Below the pieces are notes generated by a model. The model had not been told where the DNA came from. It saw only the letters and a program-made list of their open reading frames with translations, and did no database searches. Shown here piece after piece: positions 7,310 to 13,625 of a stretch of DNA of 13,625 nt. The first letter of the stretch is position 1. Each line of letters begins with the position of its first letter. The DNA is from Actinomycetes bacterium. Its GTDB lineage: Bacteria > Actinomycetota > Thermoleophilia > Solirubrobacterales > 70-9. Both the position numbers and the translations under genes were made by a program. Location: assembly GCA_023436605.1 (NCBI GenBank), contig JAEZIQ010000145.1, positions 1 to 13,625 of the forward strand. The letters run 5' to 3'.

Positions 7310-8265
7310 CAGGTGGCCTCGGCTTCCATACGGCCGTAGGCGGCGGCCCCGATCATCCCGGCCGCGGGGCCGAGCTCGGCGGCCACCACCCTGGTCGCGT
7401 TCATCGGGTTCAAGGCGTACTTCTCGATCTCGCGGCGGGCCGGAGCGATCAGCAGTTCACCAAAGGCGATCGCGCCGCCGCCCAGCACGATCACTTCCGG
7501 CTGAAAGACGTTGGCAAGCCCGACCAGAGCCTGTCCCAGATAGTGACCGGCCAGGTCGATTGCGCCGATCGCGGCTTCGTCTCCCTGCGTGGCGGCCTCG
7601 TTTACCGCCCTGGCGTCGATCGTCTCGCCGGCCGCGAGACGCCGGCCCAGTAGGGATTCGGGTTCACGCTCGGCGGCCTCGTGGCCGTGGCGGCCGATCG
7701 CCGTGCCCGAGGCCATCGCCTCGACGCAACCCCGGTTCGGACAATTGCCCTGGCAGGGATGACCGTCGATCTCGACCACGAGATGCCCCAGTTCTGCCCC
7801 TGCTCCGGTCGCCCCGCGATAGATATCGCCGTTCAGCCAGATGCCGCCGCCGATGCCGGTGCCGATCGTCAGAAGGAGTGCATGACTGGTGCCGCGGGCA
7901 GCCCCGTAGAGAGCTTCGGCCAGCATCGCCAGGTTGCCGTCGTTGTCGATCGCGACAGGCAGCCCGACCTGCCCGGAGAGCATCTCGCGAATCGGCAGAT
8001 CCTCGAGGTCGAGGTTGACCGTGCTGATCGCGTGGCCGGTCTCGAGATCGAGGGTGGCGGGGATCCCGACCCCGACCGAAGCGGCGTTGGGCCGAGCCTC
8101 ATGAGCCTTGTTGATCTGCTGGGCCAGCAGGTTCACGACGTTCTCCTGCGAATACCCTTTCGAAGGGACTTCCTCGCTCCACAGGGTTTCTGCGTTTCCG
8201 TCGACAACGCCAACGGCAAGCTTCGTCCCACCCAGGTCAGCCCCGATCGATTCAACTTGCGCCAT
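7309..8265 (-). CDS. ROK family sugar kinase (glucokinase-like)
   Basis: ROK kinases phosphorylate sugars such as glucose or N-acetyl amino sugars with ATP. The 318-residue protein has the phosphate-binding GADLGGTK (8-15), VGVGIPA (64-70), the catalytic segment AIDNDGN with likely base Asp109, TIGTGIGGG (133-141), the zinc site His161 plus Cys171, Cys175 and Cys180 in GHPCQGNCPNRGCVEA, and VIVLGGGA near the C-terminus. The zinc cluster is C-x3-C-x4-C, not the common C-x-C-G-x2-G-C. There is no N-terminal helix-turn-helix, so this is an enzyme and not a ROK repressor. The ATG at 8265 is preferred; a TTG two codons upstream is possible. It is the first gene of the minus-strand cluster. Glucokinase is the most likely activity, but the sugar cannot be read from sequence alone. 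Confidence 0.9.
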   Translation of the reverse strand: MAQVESIGADLGGTKLAVGVVDGNAETLWSEEVPSKGYSQENVVNLLAQQINKAHEARPNAASVGVGIPATLDLETGHAISTVNLDLEDLPIREMLSGQVGLPVAIDNDGNLAMLAEALYGAARGTSHALLLTIGTGIGGGIWLNGDIYRGATGAGAELGHLVVEIDGHPCQGNCPNRGCVEAMASGTAIGRHGHEAAEREPESLLGRRLAAGETIDARAVNEAATQGDEAAIGAIDLAGHYLGQALVGLANVFQPEVIVLGGGAIAFGELLIAPARREIEKYALNPMNATRVVAAELGPAAGMIGAAAYGRMEAEAT

Positions 8266-8287
8266 CAGCAACCATTCTTAACTCTTC

Positions 8288-9571
8288 ATGCCTTCCTCAG
8301 GTAACAAGCCCGACCCGGACCGTCCTGAATACAACGTCTATCGTTCCCGCCGGGGCCTGTTTTCTCGCTTCCGTAAGCCTGATCTTGGCTCCCTGAGCGG
8401 GAAAGAAAGACAGGCAGCGGATCGTCAAAGGGCAGTCAGGTCCGACCGGCAAGACCTACCCTACGAAGTCCAACGCTCCGGCTCCGGCCGGCGGGGGGAC
8501 CGGTACGGATCTTCCCGCCCTCGCAGGAGTTTTCGCCGCGGTGGTGGCGGTGGGCGTCGCGGAGGCCGGCGCTGGCTGAAGTGGGTCCTTTTCGCGGTCC
8601 TCGGATGGCTGGTGATCAGCTTCCTCGCCTTCGGCATCTCCGCCCAGATCCAGTCGATGAAGCTTTCCGGAGAGGCCAAGAACGCGCTCGGCGGCAGCCC
8701 GTGGCTGCTGACCAGCCCCCAGAACATCCTGATCATCGGCACCGACTCCCGACCCCCGGACACGCTCGAGCCGGGTGCCGCCCAGGAAGAGCGCTGCTAC
8801 GAGCAGCAGGCGAAGGGCGAGGCGCCCCATGACGGCTGCGCCGGAGCCCGGGCTGACACCCTGATGGTGGTGCGGGCCGGCGGCGCCAAGTTCAAGAAGC
8901 TCGGCATACCGCGTGACAGCTACACGGCGATTCCAGGCCACGACTCGCAGAAGATCAACGCTGCCTACGCGTTCGGTGGTGCCGCCCTCCAGGTCGAGAC
9001 GGTCGAGGATTTCCTCGGCATCAACATCGATCACATCGTGATCCTCAACTTCACCGGTTTCGAGGACTTCATCGACGCGATCGGCGGAGTCAAGGTCGAC
9101 GTCCCGACCCGTCTTTGCGCCGACATCTCGGGCGGCAAGAAGAACGGCGGCTGGTCGATCGACCTCAAACAGGGCTCGAACACCCTAGACGGCGAAACCG
9201 CCCTGGCCTACGCCAGGACCCGCAAGCCGAGCCCCTGCCCGGGCAACGACCCCAGTGCCTACACCGAGGGTTACGACGACCTCGACCGGGCCGCCGCCCA
9301 GCAGCTGGTGATGAACGGGATAAAGCAGCGGCTGACCGACCCGCTCCGCCTCCCCTACAACTTCATCAAGGGACCGATCATCGGCTGGACCGCCCCCAAG
9401 GCCTTCGTCTCCGACATGGGCTTCTTCACCCTCCCCCAGCTCGCTCTATCCACGGTGTTCGCCGGCTCCTCGAAACCGGACGTACTGATTCCCTCGGGCC
9501 CCGGCCCGGCCGGCAGCCTCGAGATCCCCGAGTCGGAACGCCAGCGCGCCGCCGCCGCCCTCGAAAGCTGA
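8288..9571 (+). CDS. LytR-CpsA-Psr (LCP) family envelope transferase
   Basis: LCP enzymes move glycopolymers from undecaprenyl-pyrophosphate carriers onto peptidoglycan outside the membrane. The 427-residue protein has a long basic, probably disordered cytoplasmic N-terminus (1-96) with a Gly/Arg-rich tract near 78-95, one membrane helix (about 97-118) and the extracytoplasmic LCP domain (about 145-350). Motifs are NILIIGTDSR (146-155), ARADTLMVVR (187-196), LGIPRDS (205-211), KINAAYAFGG (222-231), GGVKVDVP (266-273) and LDGETALAYARTRK (300-313), so the catalytic Asp and Arg residues appear intact. Four cysteines (170, 184, 277, 317) in the outer domain could form two disulfides. The ATG at 8288 has no visible ribosome-binding site. 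Only 22 bases separate it from the divergent ROK gene. A conserved-looking N-terminal YRSRRGLFSRFRKPDL supports this early start. Confidence 0.93.
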   Translation: MPSSGNKPDPDRPEYNVYRSRRGLFSRFRKPDLGSLSGKERQAADRQRAVRSDRQDLPYEVQRSGSGRRGDRYGSSRPRRSFRRGGGGGRRGGRRWLKWVLFAVLGWLVISFLAFGISAQIQSMKLSGEAKNALGGSPWLLTSPQNILIIGTDSRPPDTLEPGAAQEERCYEQQAKGEAPHDGCAGARADTLMVVRAGGAKFKKLGIPRDSYTAIPGHDSQKINAAYAFGGAALQVETVEDFLGINIDHIVILNFTGFEDFIDAIGGVKVDVPTRLCADISGGKKNGGWSIDLKQGSNTLDGETALAYARTRKPSPCPGNDPSAYTEGYDDLDRAAAQQLVMNGIKQRLTDPLRLPYNFIKGPIIGWTAPKAFVSDMGFFTLPQLALSTVFAGSSKPDVLIPSGPGPAGSLEIPESERQRAAAALES

Positions 9572-9602
9572 CCAGCCCTCCCCACTCCCGGGCCAGAGTT
9601 TC

Positions 9603-9649
9603 GCGAGCTCCTATTTTCTGCCGGCATACGGCAGAAAATCGGATCTCGC
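9603..9649. repeat. long near-perfect inverted repeat (hairpin)
   Basis: The inner arms ATTTTCTGCCG (9613-9623) and CGGCAGAAAAT (9629-9639) are perfect 11-bp complements around the 5-base loop GCATA. The match continues outward to 9603/9649 with only two mismatches (9612/9640 and 9608/9644), so 19 of 21 positions pair. The AT-rich inner arm stands out in this GC-rich DNA. It lies 31 bases after the LCP stop and about 30 bases before a candidate promoter. No run of T follows on either strand, so it is not a textbook intrinsic terminator. It could still end LCP transcription, bind a dimeric regulator, or be a dispersed palindromic element. Confidence 0.85.
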
Positions 9650-9677
9650 CAGGGCCGGGATGCAGGTCGAACGCTGT

Positions 9678-9706
9678 TTGAACTCGCGCACTCGATGAAC
9701 TAGCCT
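9678..9706 (+). promoter_or_regulatory. candidate sigma-70-type promoter of the large secreted protein gene
   Basis: A TTGAAC at 9678-9683 (-35, four of six consensus bases) is followed by a 17-base spacer and TAGCCT at 9701-9706 (-10, fitting the actinobacterial TAnnnT). This predicts a start near 9713 and a leader of about 26 bases containing the ribosome-binding site AGGGAGG (9728-9734). Spacing and position are good, but this is a match by eye only. Confidence 0.4.
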
Positions 9707-9738
9707 GCGTTCAGGAGATTTCCAGTCAGGGAGGAAAG

Positions 9739-12555
9739 ATGGAGCTTCGCTCGTCGCGCATGACCGCAGGGACTCGCATCGCCATCGTGATGGCACTGAC
9801 GACAGCCTGCCTGGCGATGATCCTCGGTCCGGGACGAGCCGCGGCGGCCGACTGGTCCGATCCTTTTCCCGTTTCCACGGACCAGATCGTGAACAGCCCC
9901 CGGATGGAATTCCTGCCGGACGGCAGTTCGACCCTGGTTTGGAACCGCCCGTACAGCACGGTGCTCGTCGCCGATCGTGACCCGGGTGACGAATTCGAGA
10001 TCTCCGACACGATTCTGGGACGGCCCGGGGACCGCTTCGGGGCCGTCGACCTGACCTCGAACGAGGCCGGAACAGTCGCGCTCCTGACGTCATCCTGGAG
10101 TCGGAACGACGTGATTCTTCAGGTCCGCACCCGGCCCGCCGACGGCGAGTTCGGTGAGCCGGTCACCGTCGCCAGGAGCGACCGCCTGGGCAGCTCACAG
10201 GTCGGCCTCGACCCGGACGGAACGCTGGTCGTTACCTGGACGGAACCGGACCCGAGCGGCACCACGGCGGATGTCTACTCCTGGGTCCGGGAGCCAGGCG
10301 ACGACTTCTCCACCACGACCAGACTGGGACTTTCGGAATACATCTTCAATCTGGCCATCGCCGACACGGGCCCGGACGGCACGACGACGGTCCTCTGGCC
10401 CAGCCTCTCAATCTCAGGCGGCGACTTGACCATCCACTCACGAACCCGACCGCCGGGAGGAAACTTCGGTCCCCTCGAAACCGTCGAACCCGGCGGCAGT
10501 CTCAGCGTGTACCCGGAGGTCGTGGTGAACGGGGATGGAAGTTCGTCCCTGTACTGGCTCAACAACGGTTTCCAATACCTGGACCGGCCGCCAGGTGGCC
10601 CCTGGGGCGCCCCGCAGTCGGTAGCCGGAGGCACGGGGATGGAATCCGGATTCGACGTCGCGGTCGGGGCCTACGGAACCACCCTTGCGGTCTGGTCGAA
10701 AGGCGAGCGGATATTTGCGGCAAGAAGGGCCCCAGGCGATCCCTTTTCGACCGCCCAGCAAATCTCAGATGCCGGCGCGACCACGCCCCTCGTCACCATC
10801 GGGCCCGACGGAACTTCGACGGTGATCTGGCGTGGCCCCCGGAACCTTGGTGACAGCACCAGGTACCTGATCCAGGGCGCCTACGGGGACGGTGCCGACG
10901 TCTTCGCCGAACCGGTCGACATCGCCGAAACGACCGTGCGAACCGACCCGGTTCAGGTCGACTCGGGTCAGGGAGGGACTACCGCTTTCTGGACCACCGG
11001 GCGGGCGGTGTCCAGCGAGATTGCCTGGTTCGATCGCACCCCGACCGGCTTCACGGAAATGGCGACCCTCTCCGGCAGTCCCGGAACCGCGTCGAATCCG
11101 AAGGTAACATCTACCTTCGGGGTCGCCACGACCCTCTGGGAGCTCGATGGACCCGGAACCAGGTCGGTCGAGCAACAGATGACCTTCGCGACCAACCCAA
11201 CCCATGTGAGCGACGGCACCAGCCTCAGCGCGGCGTCAAGCGATCCCGACGTCGACTCGCGAGTGGCCCGCTGGGAGACGCTGGCCGCGGTCTGGGTCCA
11301 CCGACAGGGGTCCAGAACGCTGGTCCAGGGCGCGTTCGGTGGCAGAGACACGCTGTCGAACCCCGTGACTTTGGCCGAACCGCAGTACGACGAGACCGAT
11401 CCCGGGCCTGCCGTTGCGATCGGAGCGCAGGGAAGCGCTACCGCGGCCTGGAGGAGCAAACGACTGGGCCGCTTCCCGGGCTCTCCCTATCCGGTCGTCG
11501 AGACCCTTGACTTCAATGCTTCCGGGGGCGACCAGAACCCGCTGGTGGTCTCCAGCCAGGGTGAGACGGTGGACGAGATCGACGTGGCTTCCGGCCGGAC
11601 CAACGCCACCTCGGCCATCGTCTGGACCGGCGGTGACGGCAACGCGATCAGGGCCGCAGTGAGGAGACCAGGCGAGAGATTCTCCGAGCCGGTGACCGTT
11701 TCGCGGACGACTTCAGGTGCGCACCCGGTCGTCCGGGTCGCAAGCGACGGACAGGTGATCGTCGCCTGGCTCGACACCTCCACCGGGCGGGTCCGGTACG
11801 CGGTCAGCAAGGTGAGCAACCGGTTCAGCGATCCGGCCACCCCGCCGAACGGTGCTTCACAGCAGCCTCCCGGGCTGAGCATCGACGCCAACGGCGGCTT
11901 CCGGCTGATCTGGACCCGGCCCGACGGCAAGGTGATGACCGGGGCGGGATCCGGGATCAAGGTGCGAAGCGCCGTGCTCTCTGGCAATGGGGATCCCGAC
12001 TCTGCTCCAGTAATCGACGCCAACGAACTTGGCAATGCCGCTCTCGCCTGGCGGACCGCGGACGGAGAAATCGAGGCCACTCGAACCACCGAATCAGGCG
12101 CCATCGAGCCGACCGTCACTGCCAGCGCCGGCCCAATCGTGCCCGGGTCACTGGACGTCACCGCCGATGAAGGTGGGTTGGACGCCCAGATCGTCTGGGT
12201 CGACCCGTCCGGAGTCGTGTTCGGTTCTGTGTCCCCGCAGATGACGCTTGATTGCGCGTCGGTGCGGAAGGTGAATTTCAAAGGCACCGGCCGCAAGTCG
12301 GGTCGCTACGTGGTCCGGCTCCGCGCGGGCGGTGCCGGCCACCTTAGAGTCACGCCCGGCGGACCCTTCAAGGCGTCGATCGCGCAGACGAAGGGCAACA
12401 CGGTGACCAGCCTGCCCCTGCGCCTCAGGGCGGCTGCTGCCCGCAAGCTGAAGCGGAAGGGCAGCCTCAAGGCGACTGTCAGGGTCGCCTTCCGTCCCGC
12501 CGGCAGCTGCCTGCCGACGACTCGCAACTTCAAGCTGAAACTGAAGCGTCCCTGA
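9739..12555 (+). CDS. large secreted repeat protein, probably beta-propeller, unknown function
   Basis: The 938-residue protein starts with a signal peptide: a basic start, a hydrophobic core, and a likely cleavage after GRAAA near residue 36. The rest is built from roughly 15-16 degenerate units of about 50-60 residues. A typical unit has a turn plus strand like DGTxxVxW, then a strand ending in R-x-PG-x-x-F, then S-x-P-x-x-V; examples are DGTLVVTW, DGTTTVLW, YGTTLAVW and DGTSTVIW. This pattern fits beta-propeller blades, perhaps two propellers. The last 100 residues form a separate, strongly basic domain with two Cys and the ending NFKLKLKRP, which may stay at the cell surface. No catalytic motif, sortase signal or membrane anchor is seen. 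AGGGAGG lies four bases before the ATG at 9739; ATG 9760 is an alternative start that keeps the signal peptide. It appears to be transcribed alone. Confidence 0.85.
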   Translation: MELRSSRMTAGTRIAIVMALTTACLAMILGPGRAAAADWSDPFPVSTDQIVNSPRMEFLPDGSSTLVWNRPYSTVLVADRDPGDEFEISDTILGRPGDRFGAVDLTSNEAGTVALLTSSWSRNDVILQVRTRPADGEFGEPVTVARSDRLGSSQVGLDPDGTLVVTWTEPDPSGTTADVYSWVREPGDDFSTTTRLGLSEYIFNLAIADTGPDGTTTVLWPSLSISGGDLTIHSRTRPPGGNFGPLETVEPGGSLSVYPEVVVNGDGSSSLYWLNNGFQYLDRPPGGPWGAPQSVAGGTGMESGFDVAVGAYGTTLAVWSKGERIFAARRAPGDPFSTAQQISDAGATTPLVTIGPDGTSTVIWRGPRNLGDSTRYLIQGAYGDGADVFAEPVDIAETTVRTDPVQVDSGQGGTTAFWTTGRAVSSEIAWFDRTPTGFTEMATLSGSPGTASNPKVTSTFGVATTLWELDGPGTRSVEQQMTFATNPTHVSDGTSLSAASSDPDVDSRVARWETLAAVWVHRQGSRTLVQGAFGGRDTLSNPVTLAEPQYDETDPGPAVAIGAQGSATAAWRSKRLGRFPGSPYPVVETLDFNASGGDQNPLVVSSQGETVDEIDVASGRTNATSAIVWTGGDGNAIRAAVRRPGERFSEPVTVSRTTSGAHPVVRVASDGQVIVAWLDTSTGRVRYAVSKVSNRFSDPATPPNGASQQPPGLSIDANGGFRLIWTRPDGKVMTGAGSGIKVRSAVLSGNGDPDSAPVIDANELGNAALAWRTADGEIEATRTTESGAIEPTVTASAGPIVPGSLDVTADEGGLDAQIVWVDPSGVVFGSVSPQMTLDCASVRKVNFKGTGRKSGRYVVRLRAGGAGHLRVTPGGPFKASIAQTKGNTVTSLPLRLRAAAARKLKRKGSLKATVRVAFRPAGSCLPTTRNFKLKLKRP

Positions 12556-12561
12556 CCGCCC

Positions 12562-12576
12562 CGGCGGGACCCGCCG
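12562..12576. terminator. possible terminator hairpin between convergent genes
   Basis: CGGCG and CGCCG pair around GGACC in the 29-base gap between the convergent stops at 12555 (+) and 12585 (-). The stem is short and GC-only and has no T run after it on either strand. Its position is the main argument; it may be chance in GC-rich DNA. Confidence 0.3.
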
Positions 12577-12584
12577 CCTTGACG

Positions 12585-12908
12585 CTAGTCCGAACTGGAG
12601 CTGGAAGTACTCGAACCCGAGTCGCTTGAGGAGGTTGACCCGGAACCCGACGAAGAGTCCGAGTTCGAAGAGCTTGACGAACCCGAATCCTTCTTGGCGG
12701 ATTCGGCCGCGGCCTTGGCCTTGTTGGCCTTGCGGGTTCCGTAGTCGGTGTTGTGGAAGCCAGAGCCCTTGAAGTGGATTGCCGGTGAATGGAGCACCTT
12801 CTGAACCGGAGCACCGCATTCGATGCATTCGGTCAGCGCGTCCTCGGACATCGACTGCATCACTTCGAAGAGGTGGCCGTTTTCGCAGCGGTATTCGTAA
12901 ATCGGCAT
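12585..12908 (-). CDS. FmdB-type zinc ribbon protein with Ser-rich tail
   Basis: The 107-residue protein starts with the typical FmdB/CxxC_CxxC_SSSS opening MPIYEYRCENGHLFE. Likely zinc ligands are Cys8 (with His12 nearby) and the Cys28-x2-Cys31 pair. A middle segment AIHFKGSGFHNTDYG follows, which is also usual in this family. The last 35 or so residues are almost only Ser, Gly, Asp and Thr. FmdB was named as a putative regulator of formamidase genes, but the role of most members is unknown. The ATG at 12908 is chosen because family members begin exactly at MPIYEY; upstream in-frame ATGs would add about 9-19 residues with no family match. It is divergent from glyS across 55 bases. Confidence 0.9.
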   Translation of the reverse strand: MPIYEYRCENGHLFEVMQSMSEDALTECIECGAPVQKVLHSPAIHFKGSGFHNTDYGTRKANKAKAAAESAKKDSGSSSSSNSDSSSGSGSTSSSDSGSSTSSSSSD

Positions 12909-12918
12909 AGCGCGGATG

Positions 12919-12924
12919 ATTATC
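12919..12924 (-). promoter_or_regulatory. candidate -10 element for the FmdB-type gene
   Basis: Read on the minus strand, GATAAT matches five of six bases of TATAAT and is preceded by TGC, an extended -10 pattern. It ends 10 bases before the ATG at 12908, so the leader would be only a few bases long. No convincing -35 or ribosome-binding site is seen. Confidence 0.3.
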
Positions 12925-12950
12925 GCAGCGCGCATCGGTTTCCGTCCCGA

Positions 12951-12956
12951 TACCGT
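12951..12956 (+). promoter_or_regulatory. candidate -10 element for glyS, suggesting a leaderless mRNA
   Basis: TACCGT fits the actinobacterial TAnnnT -10 pattern and ends 7 bases before the ATG at 12964. That is the usual spacing for a transcript that begins at the start codon itself. No ribosome-binding site is present upstream of the ATG, which agrees with a leaderless start. No clear -35 is seen. Confidence 0.28.
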
Positions 12957-12963
12957 TCGACCC

Positions 12964-13625
12964 ATGAGTGATTACGCCACCGACAAGAACACCGAAGTGA
13001 CCATGTAAGATATCGTTGCGCTGGCCAAGCGCCGCGGTTTCGTCTTCCCCTCTTCGGAGATCTACGGTGGCCTCGGGTCGACCTACGACTACGGCCATTA
13101 CGGCGTTCTGCTCAAGAACAACGTCAAGAACGAGTGGTGGAAGTCGATGCTGGTCGAGCGCGATGACATCGTCGCCCTTGACTCGGCAATCCTCCAGCAC
13201 CCCAAGGTCTGGGAAGCCTCCGGGCACCTGGCCGGCTTCACCGACCCGCTGGTCCAGTGCCTCGGCGACTGCAAGCGCCGCTGGCGTGAGGACCACCTGC
13301 GCGAGGCGAACGTCGAAAAGGGCGGCAACTACGACGACCCGATCGTCTGCCCCGAATGCGGCGGCGAACTCTCCCCGCCCCGGAACTTCAACCTGATGTT
13401 CGAGACCCACATGGGCCCGGTCGCCGATGACGGTAACTCCGTGTTCCTCCGGCCCGAGACCGCCCAGGGCATCTTCATCAACTTCAAGAACGTCCTCAAC
13501 TTCGCCCGCAAGAAGCCGCCTTTCGGTATCGCCCAGGTCGGCAAGTCCTTCCGTAACGAGATCACCCCGGGCAACTTCATCTTCCGCACCCGCGAGTTCG
13601 AGCAGATGGAGATGGAGTTCTTCGT
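12964..13625 (+). CDS. glyS: glycyl-tRNA synthetase (alpha2 type), 3' end cut by window, in-frame TAA at codon 15
   Basis: GlyRS is a class II synthetase that charges tRNA-Gly in the cytosol and is normally essential. From ATG 12964 the frame reads MSDYATDKNTEVTM, then TAA at 13006-13008, then DIVALAKRRGFVFPSSEIYGG and onward without another stop to the window edge (220 codons). The part after the stop matches the conserved start of the bacterial/eukaryotic alpha2 enzyme. It includes YDYGHYG, a likely zinc site (Cys99, Cys103, Cys129, Cys132), RPETAQGIF and motif 2 FRNEI ... FRTREFEQMEMEFF. Both sides are in the same frame, so this looks like a base substitution (for example GAA to TAA) and not a frameshift. 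Either the gene is read through or restarted, perhaps at CTG 13021, or the base is a sequencing or assembly error. The anticodon-binding domain lies beyond the window. Confidence 0.9.
13006..13008 (+). other. in-frame TAA stop within the glyS reading frame
   Basis: Codons counted from ATG 12964 place TAA at codon 15, directly after a second ATG (13003-13005). The next in-frame codons GAT ATC GTT GCG CTG include no ATG, GTG or TTG. The first in-frame ATG after the stop is at 13147, inside conserved sequence. A CTG at 13021 is the only plausible nearby restart codon. Confidence 0.95.

Noticed and set aside
9603..9649. Calling the palindrome a standard intrinsic terminator
   Set aside because: No T run follows the stem on either strand, so I report it as an inverted repeat of open function.
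12909..12963. T-box or other riboswitch in front of glyS
   Set aside because: Only 55 bases separate fmdB-type and glyS starts, which is too short for a T-box leader, and no conserved T-box sequence is seen.
12964..13030. Frameshift as the cause of the glyS stop
   Set aside because: The frame is the same before and after the TAA and both sides read as plausible GlyRS sequence, so a substitution fits and an insertion or deletion does not.
12148..13410. 420-codon minus-strand open frame running across the end of the secreted protein, the FmdB-type gene and glyS
   Set aside because: It crosses three well-supported genes in a different frame, has no recognisable domain and is rich in Arg/Gly/Ala, as expected for a shadow frame in GC-rich DNA.

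Overview
The window is GC-rich, gene-dense bacterial chromosome. The gene order rsmI - ATP-grasp - metG - tatD - rsmA - ispE, the frequent GTG/TTG starts and the small amount of non-coding DNA point to an Actinomycetota. Secreted Lys/Arg-rich beta-type domains, the style of the LCP protein and the Cys-rich ROK kinase motif make me favour the class Thermoleophilia (Solirubrobacterales-like). That lineage call is inference, since no rRNA is present.

Layout. Positions 1-8265 hold a compact minus-strand cluster of nine genes, read right to left: ROK sugar kinase, rsmI, ATP-grasp ligase, metG (TTG start), a small secreted protein, tatD (TTG start), rsmA/ksgA, ispE, and a DedA-PAP2 membrane fusion that runs off the left edge. 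Neighbours overlap or lie within about 25 bases, so one long transcript is likely. The order matches the metG-tatD-(rpf)-ksgA-ispE block known from mycobacteria, but without rpf and with a different small secreted gene inside. On the plus strand follow an LCP-family envelope transferase (8288-9571), a 167-base gap with a near-perfect 21-bp-arm hairpin and a candidate promoter, and a 938-residue secreted repeat protein (9739-12555). An FmdB-type zinc-ribbon gene (12585-12908) lies on the minus strand, and the 5' part of an alpha2-type glycyl-tRNA synthetase (12964 onward) lies on the plus strand.

How the genes work together. Most are core functions: tRNA charging (MetG, GlyS), 16S rRNA methylation (RsmA, RsmI), isoprenoid precursor synthesis (IspE) and nuclease/quality control (TatD). 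IspE, the DedA-PAP2 fusion and the LCP protein share one theme, making, recycling and using the undecaprenyl lipid carrier, although that link is inferred.

I see no CRISPR array, phage, transposon, tRNA or defence system, and no clearly new multi-gene system. The most notable anomaly is an in-frame TAA at codon 15 of the glycyl-tRNA synthetase gene, just before the conserved start of the enzyme, with the frame open on both sides. Next in interest are the hairpin at 9603-9649 and the DedA-PAP2 fusion.
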